Positions 27,929 through 37,793 of a stretch of DNA of 64,000 nt are shown one piece after another. The position numbers and the translations under genes are program-made. The notes under the pieces are model-generated. The model saw nothing but the letters and a program-made list of their open reading frames with translations, had not been told where the DNA came from and made no database searches. This DNA comes from Halostagnicola larsenii XH-48 (GTDB lineage Archaea; Halobacteriota; Halobacteria; Halobacteriales; Natrialbaceae). The stretch covers positions 434,001 through 498,000 of the forward strand of contig NZ_CP007055.1 in NCBI RefSeq assembly GCF_000517625.1, written 5' to 3'. The first letter of the stretch is position 1; each line of letters opens with the position of its first letter.

Positions 27929-29713
27929 CTACCGCTCTTCGACGTGGCGGATCTCCGCGCCGATACCGCGCGTGCTCTCGACCATCTCCGCTCCGAACAT
28001 CTCGGCGCGGCCGACACCGAAGGCCTTCGGCCCTTCGACGACGACCTCGTCGCCCACGCGGATGTCCTCGTCGGCGTCGACGATTCCCGGCGCGAGCACG
28101 CTGCCGTGGGGGACGAAATTATCGATTTCGACTCGCTTGACCGGCGCGTCGCTGTCGACCCATTGCTTTGCGCCCTCGAGCGTAAACGAGAGGGTGCCAT
28201 AGTTAGGAACCATCGTCGCCAGTTGCGTCTCCTCGTCGTCACGAATCTGGATCTTGGGGTACCTGCTGGTCGTCTGGATGTCGGGAAAGAGGTCGTCGCC
28301 GGCCCCGTCGCCGAGCAGGTAGTCGGCGATGGCCCGGACCGTGTTGTGCTCGCGCTCGCGCTTGCTGTATTTGAGTTCGCCAGATAGCTCGCTCGAGAGT
28401 GCGGCGATCGAGTCCTCGTCGGTCGGGTGTGCGCCCTTCGCGACGGTGTAGGTCACGTCCAGATCGAGCGAGTCTTCGACGCGTTCGACGATGTCGCGGT
28501 AGCCCTCGTCGGGGACGTGGGCAACGATCCGCGGGTACTCGTTGCGCTCGAGGTAGCGCTCGAGGACCGACGCGACGAACCGCTTTTCGTCCTCGGACCA
28601 GCGGCCGGTGACGACGCTGTCGTAGTGTTGGGCCGGGTAGGTCGTCTCGAGTTCCTGCGGAACGACGCCGATGGGCGAGGTCATCGACACCTGGTGGGCC
28701 CGCCACTGGATCGCGTCGTGGAATCGGCCGTGGCTCTTGGATTCGCTGTAGGGTTTCCGGGCCGAACACGGGGTGAGGACGAGCGGGTTCTTGAACCGAT
28801 TCCGGTATCGCGTCGTCACGCGGTCGGCGAAGCGCTGGATCTCGACCCGCCGGATCGCGTCGGCCGTCGAGGCGTCGAGTTCCGCCTCTCGGAGGATCGG
28901 CGTTCGTTCCTCTAAGTACGCCCACTGATCGTCGAGTTCGCGCATCGCCGCGGTGAGCCACTGGTCGTGTCGAGCCTGGCCCTCGATGTAGTCCCGCAGT
29001 CGCCCGTCGCGAATGCGCTGGCGGACGATCGAGAGTTCGGCCTCGAGGGCGGCGACGTTGTGCTCGACGCAGTCCTCGCGGTCGAACGCCTCGATATCGG
29101 TCTCCTCGCTCAGCGGGCCCGGCAGCTCCTCGAGATCCTCGAGGTAGTACTCCCCCTCGCTCGTGAGGTACTTGCCCTGCGTTCCCTTGATGACCGCCCT
29201 CGAGGCGTCGAACGCGTCGACGCCGGCGTACGCCAGCAGGGCGACGTTTCGGGGCGTCGCGACGCCGGAGAAGATAAGCGCGGTGTCGGCCGGGATCGCC
29301 TCGCGGACGGCGACGACGGCTTCGACGAGCGCCGCGCCGTGGCCGACCGCCGACCGGGCGTCGGAGACGATGTACGCGTCGGCTCCGGACTCCGGATCGT
29401 TCGGGCCGGGAATCTCGTGGAACCCGACGCTCTCGCTCGAGACGACGGCGGCGCTCGGAAACTCGACGTCCGGATACTCGACGGCGAACGACTCCTGGAC
29501 GGCTTCGTCGGTCCCGCCCGGAAACCCGCGGTGGGGGAGGACGGTGAGAACGTCGTCGTCGCCCTCGGGTATCGCCCGGTCTGCCGCCCAGAGCGAGCCG
29601 GCGTCCTCGAGGACGTCGTCGACGAGTCCGGGGGTTCGAACGGGCTCGGAGAGGCGGAGTTCTCCGAGACGCGCGGCCCCGTCGCGCGCGTGAATCTCGA
29701 AATAGTCGGTCAT
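27929..29713 (-). CDS. arcS: Archaeosine synthase (ArcS)
   Basis: 594 residues. ArcS carries out the last stage of archaeosine formation at G15 of archaeal tRNA, acting on preQ0 already inserted by tRNA-guanine transglycosylase. The family signature PC-x3-KPY-x2-S-x2-H is present as PCSARKPYSESKSH (315-328, with C316). The N-terminal ~300 residues are TGT-like (SDARSAVGHGAALVEAVVAV, ALLAYAGVDAFDASRAV). A C-terminal PUA RNA-binding domain covers ~515-594 (DNFVPHGSVLAPGIVDAD, GDEVVVEGPKAFGVGRAEM). Start MTDYFEIHARDG is conserved-looking. Monocistronic. Confidence 0.95.
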   Translation of the reverse strand: MTDYFEIHARDGAARLGELRLSEPVRTPGLVDDVLEDAGSLWAADRAIPEGDDDVLTVLPHRGFPGGTDEAVQESFAVEYPDVEFPSAAVVSSESVGFHEIPGPNDPESGADAYIVSDARSAVGHGAALVEAVVAVREAIPADTALIFSGVATPRNVALLAYAGVDAFDASRAVIKGTQGKYLTSEGEYYLEDLEELPGPLSEETDIEAFDREDCVEHNVAALEAELSIVRQRIRDGRLRDYIEGQARHDQWLTAAMRELDDQWAYLEERTPILREAELDASTADAIRRVEIQRFADRVTTRYRNRFKNPLVLTPCSARKPYSESKSHGRFHDAIQWRAHQVSMTSPIGVVPQELETTYPAQHYDSVVTGRWSEDEKRFVASVLERYLERNEYPRIVAHVPDEGYRDIVERVEDSLDLDVTYTVAKGAHPTDEDSIAALSSELSGELKYSKREREHNTVRAIADYLLGDGAGDDLFPDIQTTSRYPKIQIRDDEETQLATMVPNYGTLSFTLEGAKQWVDSDAPVKRVEIDNFVPHGSVLAPGIVDADEDIRVGDEVVVEGPKAFGVGRAEMFGAEMVESTRGIGAEIRHVEER

Positions 29714-29883
29714 ACACTGATTGGGTACCGGAGCGCGAAAGAGACTGTCGATACCGTCGCCGCGTCTCGTTGATCGGATGTCGAAATACTTGGCGACGGT
29801 GATGACTCTCGTTCGAACGCCGTTCCTGTCGGTTGGCCAGAAACTTCATGATAGTTCTATCTGAGTACAGATCATAGACGAAT

Positions 29884-32475
29884 ATGGGACTCAATAGTGA
29901 AGAAATTCTCCCGGAACGAATACGGCGGAGCTACACCGCCAAATTCGGCGCCGTGCTCGCGCTCGTTTTGCTGTGTACGATCGTCGCTGCCGTCTTTTTC
30001 TACGTCGATATCTCGAGTGCGCTGACGGCGGACACGCGGGGGGAGATGGAACTCACCGCCGAGGGCGAGGCGGCCGAACTCTCGAAGTGGGTTGAAGACC
30101 ACGAACAACAGACCCGTCTGCTCGCCGCTCACGAGACGTTCGCGGGCGACGACGAGGACGCCATCGAGGCGTTGCTCCACGACGAACTGGCGAAACAACC
30201 GAACACGACACAGGACATTCACTACTTCGAGTCCGGACTCGGATCGACGAACGCCGTTATCGATCAGAGTACGAACGATGACGCGGTCGGAACGGACGTG
30301 CGAACGCTGCTCGGCAGTTCGAGCGTCCATCACGAAGCCGACGGCGGGGTCGAAGAACGGGGCGTCCGCGACCTCGAGGCGGATTTCACGACGACGTACA
30401 CGGATACGTACGAAACCGACGGCGGGTACAGGGTTGGCTTCCTCAGCCCGATCTACGCCGATGGGGAACCCGACGGGATGATCATGGTCAGCGTCGGCGT
30501 CGATGAGCGGGCCTCGATGTTCGGCAACCCGATCGACGAGAGTTATACGCAGGTCGTAAACGAGGGTGACGAAGCGATCCTCTTCGATTCCGGCGGCGAG
30601 TCGGTCATGGGCTACTACCGCGTCGACGAATCCGAGTCGATCCTCGAGGACGAAGACGTCGACGAAACCGGCGTCACGGAGTACGGCGGGACGAACGAAC
30701 TCGTCTCCTACGCTCCCGTCGAGGGAACCGACTGGGTGCTCGCCTCCCACGCTCCGCAGGGCAACGCGTACGCGCTCGCCGACAGCGTCGGCAACTCGTT
30801 GCTTATGCTCGTTGGCATCTCGCTTCTCGGATTCGTCCTCGTGGGAGCACTGATCGGTCGGCCGACCGCGCGCGCACTCGACGACCTCGCCGGCAACGCC
30901 CGCGCGCTCGCGGCAGGCGACCTCGACGTCGAGATCGAGTCGACCGAGCGGGTCGACGAACTCGGCCGCGTGCAAAACGGCTTCGCCGACAGCACGGACT
31001 ACCTGCGGACGGTCGCCGAGCAGGCGGACGCGATCGCCGGACGGGAGTTCGACGATCCCGTTCTCGAGGAGGACGTTCCCGGCGCGCTCGGCGAATCACT
31101 CGAGACGATGCGACGAGACCTCGAGGAGTTCGTCGCCGAACTCGAGCAATCCCAGACCGAGGCGCGTGCGGCTCGCGACGAGGCGGAGGCGATGGCGCGG
31201 CGACTCGAAGAGCAGGCCGAGCGCGTCAGCGAGGCGATGGCCGCCGCTGCCGACGGCGATCTCACCGAACAGCTAGACGAGGACATCGAGAACGACGCGA
31301 TGGCCGAGATCGCCCGCGCGTTCAACGAGATGATCGACCAGTTAGAGGAGACGATCCTCACGATACAGCGCCTCGGGTCGGAGGTCGACGACGTCAGCGC
31401 GGACGTTGCCGCACGCGTCGACGAAATCGAACGGGCGACACGCCACGTCAGCGAGTCCGCCGAACAGATCGCGGCGGGGACGGACCAACAGGAGACGCAG
31501 TTCCAGAACGTCCTCTCGGAGATGAACGACCTCTCGGCCACCGTCGAGGAGGTCGCGTCGACCGCCGAAACCGTCGCGAACGTCTCGGGAGAGACCGCGA
31601 GTCGCGCCGAGGACGCGAGCGAGTCGACTGCCGAAATCGTGACCGAGATGGACCGCCTCGAGCGCCGGACCGAAGCGATCGCGACCCAGATCGGGTCGCT
31701 TGACGAAGAGGTAGAACGTATCGGCGACATCGTCGAACTGATCGACGAGATCGCGGCGCAGACGAACATGCTCGCGCTGAACGCGTCGATCGAGGCCGCT
31801 CGAGCCGGGCAGGCGGGAGAGCGGTTCGAGGTCGTCGCCGACGAGGTCAAGGAACTCGCCGAGGAAACCGCCGAAGCGACCCAGCAGGCCGATTCGTTGA
31901 TCGGCGAGGTACAAGATAGCACCGACGAGGCGGTCTCGAGCGTCCACGAGATGCGCGAGCAGGTCGACGACAGCGTCGACTCCGTCGAGGACGGCATCGA
32001 GGCGCTCGAGGATATCACGACGCAGGTCGAGGACGTCAACGACGGCGTCCACGAGATCAATCGCGCGACCGACGAACAAGCCAGGGCGAGTCAGGAGGTC
32101 GTCTCGGAGGTCCAGACCGCGACCGACGTGAGCGAGGAGACCAACGCCGAAGCGGACAACGTCGCCGCGGCCGCGGAGGAACAGACGGCCTCGATTGCAG
32201 AAATCGCCGCCGGCGCGCGTTCGCTCGCCGATTCGGCCCAGGCGCTGTCCGACTCCCTCGAGGCGTTCGATGTGGACCAGACGAGCGAAAGTGACGACGC
32301 GGAAGTTCTCGAGTTCGGCGGCGACGAGTTCGAGGATGCTGGTGATGAGTCGGAGAACGATGGAGGAGACGGGAACGGCTCCGGAAGCACTGACTCTGGC
32401 GAGGGGTCCGGAGACATCGATTCCGGCGCGGGGTCTGAAAGCACCGACTCCAACGAGACTCGCGTCTCGAACTAG
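29884..32475 (+). CDS. htr: Methyl-accepting chemotaxis transducer (Htr type)
   Basis: 863 residues. TM1 at ~22-42, an extracellular Cache-like sensor at ~45-290, TM2 at ~300-322, HAMP at ~323-375 plus a second HAMP-like helix pair at ~425-480, then the long MA signalling coiled coil. The highly conserved tip that contacts CheA/CheW is seen in [20 protein letters not shown] followed by [17 protein letters not shown]. The last ~75 residues are a low-complexity Asp/Glu/Ser/Gly tail, with no CheR-binding pentapeptide. No che or fla genes are nearby; the ligand is unknown. Confidence 0.94.
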   Translation: MGLNSEEILPERIRRSYTAKFGAVLALVLLCTIVAAVFFYVDISSALTADTRGEMELTAEGEAAELSKWVEDHEQQTRLLAAHETFAGDDEDAIEALLHDELAKQPNTTQDIHYFESGLGSTNAVIDQSTNDDAVGTDVRTLLGSSSVHHEADGGVEERGVRDLEADFTTTYTDTYETDGGYRVGFLSPIYADGEPDGMIMVSVGVDERASMFGNPIDESYTQVVNEGDEAILFDSGGESVMGYYRVDESESILEDEDVDETGVTEYGGTNELVSYAPVEGTDWVLASHAPQGNAYALADSVGNSLLMLVGISLLGFVLVGALIGRPTARALDDLAGNARALAAGDLDVEIESTERVDELGRVQNGFADSTDYLRTVAEQADAIAGREFDDPVLEEDVPGALGESLETMRRDLEEFVAELEQSQTEARAARDEAEAMARRLEEQAERVSEAMAAAADGDLTEQLDEDIENDAMAEIARAFNEMIDQLEETILTIQRLGSEVDDVSADVAARVDEIERATRHVSESAEQIAAGTDQQETQFQNVLSEMNDLSATVEEVASTAETVANVSGETASRAEDASESTAEIVTEMDRLERRTEAIATQIGSLDEEVERIGDIVELIDEIAAQTNMLALNASIEAARAGQAGERFEVVADEVKELAEETAEATQQADSLIGEVQDSTDEAVSSVHEMREQVDDSVDSVEDGIEALEDITTQVEDVNDGVHEINRATDEQARASQEVVSEVQTATDVSEETNAEADNVAAAAEEQTASIAEIAAGARSLADSAQALSDSLEAFDVDQTSESDDAEVLEFGGDEFEDAGDESENDGGDGNGSGSTDSGEGSGDIDSGAGSESTDSNETRVSN

Positions 32476-32543
32476 CGGCGCTCTCGTAACGCTGGCGGGT
32501 TCGGCCTCGTCACTATTTTCGTAGATGTCTCGAGACGTGAACG

Positions 32544-32549
32544 CTTAAC
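32544..32549 (+). promoter_or_regulatory. TATA-like box upstream of sppA
   Basis: CTTAAC ends 25 bases before an ATG at 32574 that opens only an eight-codon frame, so the sppA message probably begins near 32574 and carries a short leader. Confidence 0.4.
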
Positions 32550-32583
32550 AGCGAGGCACCCGGAGGTACGGCCATGCAACGAG

Positions 32584-33588
32584 GTGTCTTGTGTGGTTAG
32601 TCGGACCGGAGTCGGTCGGCTCGTAATCATCGTCGCCTTTGCGGTGGTGTTCGCCGTCGCCGGCATCGTCTTGTTCGTCGTCTTCCCGGCCTCGCTGGCG
32701 GATCTGATCGGGGTACTGCTGGCGCTCGCGGTCGCCGCCGTCGGGGTTCGAATCGCCGGAAATATCGCGAGTTCGGTGTTTCCGAGCTACAACGTCGCCG
32801 AGGTCGCCGTCGACGGCCCGATCAGCCGCGACGGCGGTGGCGGCTCGCTGCCCTCGAGTCCGGGCTCGACGCCGGCGGACGACATCGTCGACCAGATCGA
32901 CCGGGCGGACGAGGACGGCAACGTCGAGGCGCTGTTGGTGAAGCTGAACACCCCCGGCGGCGAGGTCGTCCCGAGCGACGACATCAGGCTCGCGGCCGAG
33001 CGCTTCGACGGGCCGACGATCGCGTACACGACGGATCTCTGTGCCAGCGGCGGCTACTGGATCGCAAGCGGCTGTGACGAACTGTGGGCTCGAGACGCGA
33101 GCATCGTCGGCTCGATCGGCGTCATCGGTTCTCGCGTCAACGCGAGCGGGCTGGCCGACAAAGTGGGACTCTCTTACGAGCGGTTCGCCGCGGGTGATTT
33201 CAAGGACGCCGGCACGCCGCTCAAGGATATGGACGACGAGGAGCGCGAGTACCTCCAGGGACTGATCGACGACTACTACGAGACGTTCGTCGAGCGGGTG
33301 AGCGACGGCCGCGACCTCGAGGCCGAGTTGGTCCGCGAGACGGAGGCGCGGATCTACCTCGGCGAGGACGCCCACGAGATGGGGCTCGTCGACGAACTCG
33401 GCACGAGACGGGATCTCGAGGACGAACTCGCCGATCGGTTGGCGACCGACGAGGTGGCAATCGAGACGTTCGAACCGCCACAGCCGTTGATGCGGCGGGT
33501 CGGCACCGGCGCTCGCGGAATCGCCTACGCGTTCGGCGCCGGAATTTCGGGCCTCGCTGAGGACCGGGGCTTCCGGCTTCGGACCTGA
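32584..33588 (+). CDS. sppA: Signal peptide peptidase SppA (S49 family), membrane-anchored
   Basis: 334 residues with two N-terminal helices (RLVIIVAFAVVFAVAGIVLF and LIGVLLALAVAAVGVRIAG) followed by one S49 serine protease domain. The nucleophile serine is in CASGGYWIASG and the general-base lysine in AAGDFKDAGTPLK. An oxyanion-side motif KLNTPGGEVVPSDDI is also clear. SppA degrades cleaved signal peptides in the membrane. GTG 32584 is the longest start; GTG 32593 is equally possible, and an eight-codon upstream ORF overlaps both. Confidence 0.93.
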   Translation: MSCVVSRTGVGRLVIIVAFAVVFAVAGIVLFVVFPASLADLIGVLLALAVAAVGVRIAGNIASSVFPSYNVAEVAVDGPISRDGGGGSLPSSPGSTPADDIVDQIDRADEDGNVEALLVKLNTPGGEVVPSDDIRLAAERFDGPTIAYTTDLCASGGYWIASGCDELWARDASIVGSIGVIGSRVNASGLADKVGLSYERFAAGDFKDAGTPLKDMDDEEREYLQGLIDDYYETFVERVSDGRDLEAELVRETEARIYLGEDAHEMGLVDELGTRRDLEDELADRLATDEVAIETFEPPQPLMRRVGTGARGIAYAFGAGISGLAEDRGFRLRT

Positions 33589-33654
33589 GCGGGTTGGCAC
33601 TCGTTGTCGGTATCCGTCGCAGTCCGCCTCGCGAACGGACGAGCGAGTGCGTGG

Positions 33655-33661
33655 TTTTATC
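33655..33661 (+). promoter_or_regulatory. TATA-like box of the DUF373 gene
   Basis: TTTTATC ends 25 bases before the GTG at 33686 and decides that start over an upstream GTG at 33647. Confidence 0.5.
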
Positions 33662-33685
33662 GTGGCAGGGCGTCGAACGTCTACC

Positions 33686-34999
33686 GTGACTACGCTGGTC
33701 ATCTGTCTCGACCGGACCGACGACGTCGGCCGCCGGACCGGCCTCCAGTCCCCGATCGTCGGCTGGGAGGCAGTGCGCGCGCTCGTGACGGACGTCGGAC
33801 TCGCAGACCCCGAAGACTCCGGCGTAAACTCGTTGCTCGAGTCCCTTCGGGTCGCCCAGAACCTCCGCGACGAGGACGAAGAGACCGTCGTCGCGGTCGT
33901 TTCGGGCGAACGCGAGTCGATGGTCTCGGCGGACCGAGCCGTCGCGCGCCAGCTCGACGACCTCATCGCCGAACACGAGCCGGATTCGGCGGTCGTCGTC
34001 ATCGATAGCGCCGAGGATGAACGGCTCGTCCCGATCGTCGAGAGCCGCGTGCAGGTCGATTCGGTCGATCGGGTCGTCGTCCGACAGGCTCGAGACATCG
34101 AGTCGACGTACTACCTGCTCAAGCAGTTTCTCGCCGACGAGGAGTTGCGCCAGACCGTGTTGGTCCCCATCGGGCTCACCCTGCTCGTGTTCCCGATGCT
34201 CGCGACCGCCTTCGGACCGGCTGAAGGGGCGGCTGCGATCACGACCGTCATTGGGCTGTTCTTGCTGTACAAGGGATTCAACATCGACGAACTCGTGACA
34301 GGGTTCGCCCACCAGATCAAAGAATCGCTGTACACGGGGCAGGTGTCGGTCGTCACCTACGTCGTCGCCGCGGGGCTGACGTTCGTCGGAATCTTCGTCG
34401 GCGCGCTCGGCGTGTCCGGGCTCGAGGAGACCCAGAGCGGGGAGGTGTTGATCCCGGCCGCGGTGTTCGCCTTCGAGGGCGTTCCGTGGTTGGCAACGGC
34501 GGCGCTGACCGCGAGCGCGGGTCGACTCCTCGACGAAATTATCGGCGAACGGCCGGTGCGTGCCTCGTATCTCAACCTCCCGTTTATCGTCCTCGCGATC
34601 GGATTCGTCGTTCGAGGGTTTTCGGCGTACTTCCTCGAGACCCAGGGCGAGATCGACCCGTTGACCGTGCCCGACCTCGATCTCGGCTGGCGGTCGATCG
34701 AGAGTTTCCAGACGACCGCGGGCGAACGACTCGCGGTGTTCGTCCTGATCGGCATTCTGGTAAGTCTCGTCGGCGTTCGCATCGCCGCTTCGTTTAGCGG
34801 CACGCCGGAGGAGTCGACGACGGACGCCGACCGGTCCGACGGCGGACAGGCGGCCGAAGCCGACCTCCCCGACCCCGGCTCGGAGTCCGAACTGACGGAC
34901 GGCGGCGCGAGATCGGTGTCAGCGACCGACGATAACCCCGGCAACCGCGAGAGCGCCGAGAGTGCGGGCGACGACCTCGAAGGCCCGGATCGTTCCTGA
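33686..34999 (+). CDS. DUF373 family membrane protein
   Basis: 437 residues. A cytoplasmic N-terminal alpha/beta domain (MTTLVICLDRTDDVGRR..., ETVVAVVSGERESMVSADRA) precedes about six transmembrane helices from residue ~155 (VLVPIGLTLLVFPMLATAF to LAVFVLIGILVSLVGVRIA). An acidic, Ser/Gly-rich tail of ~65 residues follows. The DUF373 family is widespread in Euryarchaeota with no known function. It lies between sppA and dph6, each with its own promoter. Confidence 0.87.
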   Translation: MTTLVICLDRTDDVGRRTGLQSPIVGWEAVRALVTDVGLADPEDSGVNSLLESLRVAQNLRDEDEETVVAVVSGERESMVSADRAVARQLDDLIAEHEPDSAVVVIDSAEDERLVPIVESRVQVDSVDRVVVRQARDIESTYYLLKQFLADEELRQTVLVPIGLTLLVFPMLATAFGPAEGAAAITTVIGLFLLYKGFNIDELVTGFAHQIKESLYTGQVSVVTYVVAAGLTFVGIFVGALGVSGLEETQSGEVLIPAAVFAFEGVPWLATAALTASAGRLLDEIIGERPVRASYLNLPFIVLAIGFVVRGFSAYFLETQGEIDPLTVPDLDLGWRSIESFQTTAGERLAVFVLIGILVSLVGVRIAASFSGTPEESTTDADRSDGGQAAEADLPDPGSESELTDGGARSVSATDDNPGNRESAESAGDDLEGPDRS

Positions 35000-35054
35000 G
35001 ACGCCCGCCGCTGCTTCTCGGCATCCATTTATCTCCGGCGACGTACACTCGAGC

Positions 35055-35786
35055 ATGAGCGATCAAGCTGGCGCGTGGATCAGCCTCTTTTCGGGCGGGA
35101 AAGACTCCTCGTGGGCGTTATATCAGGCCCTCGAGCGCGACCTGCCCGTCGAACGGTTAGTGACCGTTCATCCGGCGGGAGACTCGTACATGTACCACGT
35201 TCCCGAGACCGGCCTCGCGACGCTCGCGGCCGAGAGCGTCGGAATTCCGCTGGTCGACGTCGAACCCGACGATTTCGACGCTGACGCCGCCGCGGACTCG
35301 GGCGCGCAGGGAGACGACGAACTCGAGCCCCTCGAGGCCGCGCTCGCCGACCTCCAGACCGACCTCGAGGGCGGAATCGCGGGTCTCACGGCGGGAGCGG
35401 TCGAGAGCGAATACCAGACGAGCCGTATCGAAGGGATGTGCGATCGACTCGAGTGCGATCTCTTCGCGCCGCTGTGGCAAGAAGAGCCGCGGGAACTCGC
35501 CGAGGCGATGCTCGAGGCGGGGTTCGAAATCGTAATCGTGCAGGTTGCGGCCCACGGCCTCGACGAGGCCTGGCTCGGGCGCACGCTCGACGCGGACGCT
35601 CTGGACGACCTCGAGACGCTCAACGACGAGTACGGGGTCCACCTGCTCGGGGAGGGCGGCGAGTTCGAGACGCTGGTCGTCGACGGCCCGCACATGGACC
35701 GGCGGATCGACCTCGAGTACGATATCGAGTGGGACGGCACCCGCGGCCGGATTCGCGTGACCGAGGCGAGCCTCGAGGACGTTTGA
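35055..35786 (+). CDS. dph6: Diphthine-ammonia ligase (Dph6)
   Basis: 243 residues. The PP-loop ATP-pyrophosphatase motif SGGKDSSWAL is at residues 13-22, and the family-specific EGGEFETLVVDGP near 195-207 is characteristic of Dph6. The enzyme amidates diphthine to diphthamide on elongation factor 2. A DUF-type internal segment (DAAADSGAQGDDELEPLEAAL) is an acidic halophilic insertion. Start MSDQAGAWISLFSGG is conserved-looking, and TTTATC lies 22 bases upstream. Confidence 0.93.
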   Translation: MSDQAGAWISLFSGGKDSSWALYQALERDLPVERLVTVHPAGDSYMYHVPETGLATLAAESVGIPLVDVEPDDFDADAAADSGAQGDDELEPLEAALADLQTDLEGGIAGLTAGAVESEYQTSRIEGMCDRLECDLFAPLWQEEPRELAEAMLEAGFEIVIVQVAAHGLDEAWLGRTLDADALDDLETLNDEYGVHLLGEGGEFETLVVDGPHMDRRIDLEYDIEWDGTRGRIRVTEASLEDV

Positions 35787-35834
35787 GCGCCGGGTCGCGA
35801 TGGGTCGGATCGCTGCTGGAGACCGCGATCCGGC

Positions 35835-36818
35835 TCAGGAATCGAGCACGAGCGGTTCGTACCACTCCCGGTTCGCTCGATACCAGTCGACGAACTGGCC
35901 GACGCCCTCGCGGATGGCCGTCGAGGGCTCGTAGCCGATCAGTTCGCTGGCCTTCGAGACGTCGGCGTGGGTGTGGCGCGCGTCGGCCTCTTTCGCGTCG
36001 GTGTACTCGAGGTCCACGTCGGCACCCGTCTGCTCGATCACGTGTTTTGCGAGCGCTTCGATGGTGATCGTTCCCGTCGAGCCGATGTTCATCACGTCGC
36101 CGTCGGCGACGTCCGTCTCGAGTAGGGAGAGGTTCGCGTCGACGACGTCGTCGATGTACGTGAAGTCCCGCGTTTGCTGGCCGTCGCCGTAGATGACCGG
36201 CGGGCGGCCGTTGAGACACCGGGAGGTAAAGTTCGTGATCGCCATGTTGGGTCGCATCCGCGGCCCGTAGACCGTGAAGTATCGCAGCGACACGGTGTTG
36301 ACGTCGTAAAGCTCGTTCCAGACTCGACAGTAGTGCTCCGCCGTGAGCTTCGTGACGCCGTAGGGGCTCTGCGGGACGTTCTGGTGATCCTCGTCGTAGG
36401 GGAGGTAGTCGACTTCGCCGTAGACCGACGACGACGAGGCGTTGACGACCCGCTCGACGCCGTGTTCGTCCGCCGCGATCAGCAGGTTGAGCAGTCCGCC
36501 GGTGTTGATCTCGTGGGGTTTCTTCGGATTTTCGACGCTCGTTCTAACCCCCGCCTGTGCGGCCTGGTGGTAGACGAACTCGATGTCGTTGCTCGAGACG
36601 ACCTCTCGAACGAGCGCCTCGTCGGTGATAGAGCCCTCGACGAACGTGAACCGATCGCCGCCTTCGGATCGACACAGCTCGAGGTTTCGCTCTTTGATCG
36701 CCGTGTTGTAGTACGGATCCAGTACGTCGAGGACGACGACGCGGTGGCCCTCTGCGAGCAGCCGGTGGGCGATGTGAGAGCCGATAAAGCCCGCCCCGCC
36801 GGTGACGAGAACGTTCAT
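35835..36818 (-). CDS. NAD-dependent nucleotide-sugar epimerase/dehydratase (GalE-like)
   Basis: 327-residue extended SDR. NAD-binding GGAGFIGSH lies at the N-terminus; the catalytic Ser/Thr is in NASSSSVYGEVDY and the Tyr-Lys pair in SPYGVTKL. A SLRYFTVYGPRMRPNMAI loop suggests UDP-glucose or UDP-glucuronate 4-epimerase activity. It begins the N-glycosylation locus and probably supplies a UDP-sugar. The next gene on the same strand is the AglF-like nucleotidyltransferase, 128 bases upstream. Confidence 0.92.
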   Translation of the reverse strand: MNVLVTGGAGFIGSHIAHRLLAEGHRVVVLDVLDPYYNTAIKERNLELCRSEGGDRFTFVEGSITDEALVREVVSSNDIEFVYHQAAQAGVRTSVENPKKPHEINTGGLLNLLIAADEHGVERVVNASSSSVYGEVDYLPYDEDHQNVPQSPYGVTKLTAEHYCRVWNELYDVNTVSLRYFTVYGPRMRPNMAITNFTSRCLNGRPPVIYGDGQQTRDFTYIDDVVDANLSLLETDVADGDVMNIGSTGTITIEALAKHVIEQTGADVDLEYTDAKEADARHTHADVSKASELIGYEPSTAIREGVGQFVDWYRANREWYEPLVLDS

Positions 36819-36946
36819 ACTCGCCCTAGATGCACAGCGGTGGTTAGTCGCTTACGGACCGTTCCAGCTGTTGAGTAGCGCCATCTCGGAACGCAGAATA
36901 GGTGTTTTGAGCGATGTAGTACCCGCTCTCGATACACGCTACGATC

Positions 36947-37687
36947 TCAGTCGGTGGTCTCGGCGACGACGCCGGATTCTTCTGCGATCCGCTCTTCGGC
37001 TCGCTCTCTGTCTTCGGGGTAGCCGACGTCGATGCGCCAGCCGTCCATCCGGAGCGCGTCGATGGTGCGTCCGGACTGGATCAACAAGTCGATCGCGTCC
37101 GGGAGTTCGTACTCGCCGCGGTCGGAGGGCTGGACGAGGTGACAGGCGTGGAAGATCGCCGGCGTAAACGTATAAAAGCCGGTCATCACGAGGTTCGACG
37201 GCGGGTCGTCGGGTTTTTCCATGACTTCGACGACCTCGCCGTACTCGTTCGTATCGAGGACGCCGTAGCGGGAGGCTTCCTCCCAGGGCACCTCCTCGAC
37301 GAGGAAGGCAGCGTCGGCGCGGTCCTCGCGCTGTCGGTTGATCACGTCGCCGAGGTTTCCGCGGAAGATGTTGTCCCCGAGCATCAGGACGAAATCGTCC
37401 TCGATGTGGGGTTCGGCCTGCAAAATCGCGTGGGCCAACCCGAGTTGCTCGCGCTGGTGGGCGTAGGTGATCGGCACGCCCTGATACTCGTCGCCGTAGC
37501 GTTTGATGATCTTCTCTTTCATGTAGCCGACGACGACGACGAACTCGTCGACGCCGATCTCGAGGAGGTTATCGAAGACGTCTTCGATGAGCGGTTTGTC
37601 GTTGACCTCCACGAGAACCTTCGGCTTGTCTTCTGTGAGTGGCCGGAGGCGTGTTCCCTTGCCTGCGGCGAGGACGACAGCCTGCAT
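36947..37687 (-). CDS. aglF: Sugar-1-phosphate nucleotidyltransferase (AglF-like)
   Basis: 246 residues. N-terminal AVVLAAGKGTRLRPLTEDKPK is the nucleotide-binding signature of glucose-1-phosphate uridylyl/thymidylyltransferases; MLGDNIFRGNL is the metal/sugar-phosphate loop. In Haloferax volcanii, AglF of this family provides UDP-sugar for S-layer glycoprotein glycan assembly. Start MQAVVLAAGKG is at the TATA-like box's expected distance. The symbol is by resemblance and context, so substrate sugar is not proven. Confidence 0.88.
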   Translation of the reverse strand: MQAVVLAAGKGTRLRPLTEDKPKVLVEVNDKPLIEDVFDNLLEIGVDEFVVVVGYMKEKIIKRYGDEYQGVPITYAHQREQLGLAHAILQAEPHIEDDFVLMLGDNIFRGNLGDVINRQREDRADAAFLVEEVPWEEASRYGVLDTNEYGEVVEVMEKPDDPPSNLVMTGFYTFTPAIFHACHLVQPSDRGEYELPDAIDLLIQSGRTIDALRMDGWRIDVGYPEDRERAEERIAEESGVVAETTD

Positions 37688-37710
37688 ATCCAACACGGAC
37701 ACCACCTGCG

Positions 37711-37720
37711 GACAAATACT
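37711..37720 (-). promoter_or_regulatory. TATA-like box of the AglF-like gene
   Basis: On the minus strand AGTATTTGTC ends 24 bases before the start at 37687, supporting the ATG over an upstream GTG. Confidence 0.4.
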
Positions 37721-37793
37721 TTCGGTTACGTCGACAGAATTGGACCTATTCGTCCGCTTGAGCGGGCGAGTCGATCCGGACCGAGACGGCGAG

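Noticed and set aside
29625-29645. tRNA T-arm-like GGTTCGAA sequence
   Set aside because: It lies inside arcS and no acceptor stem or anticodon arm can be drawn around it.
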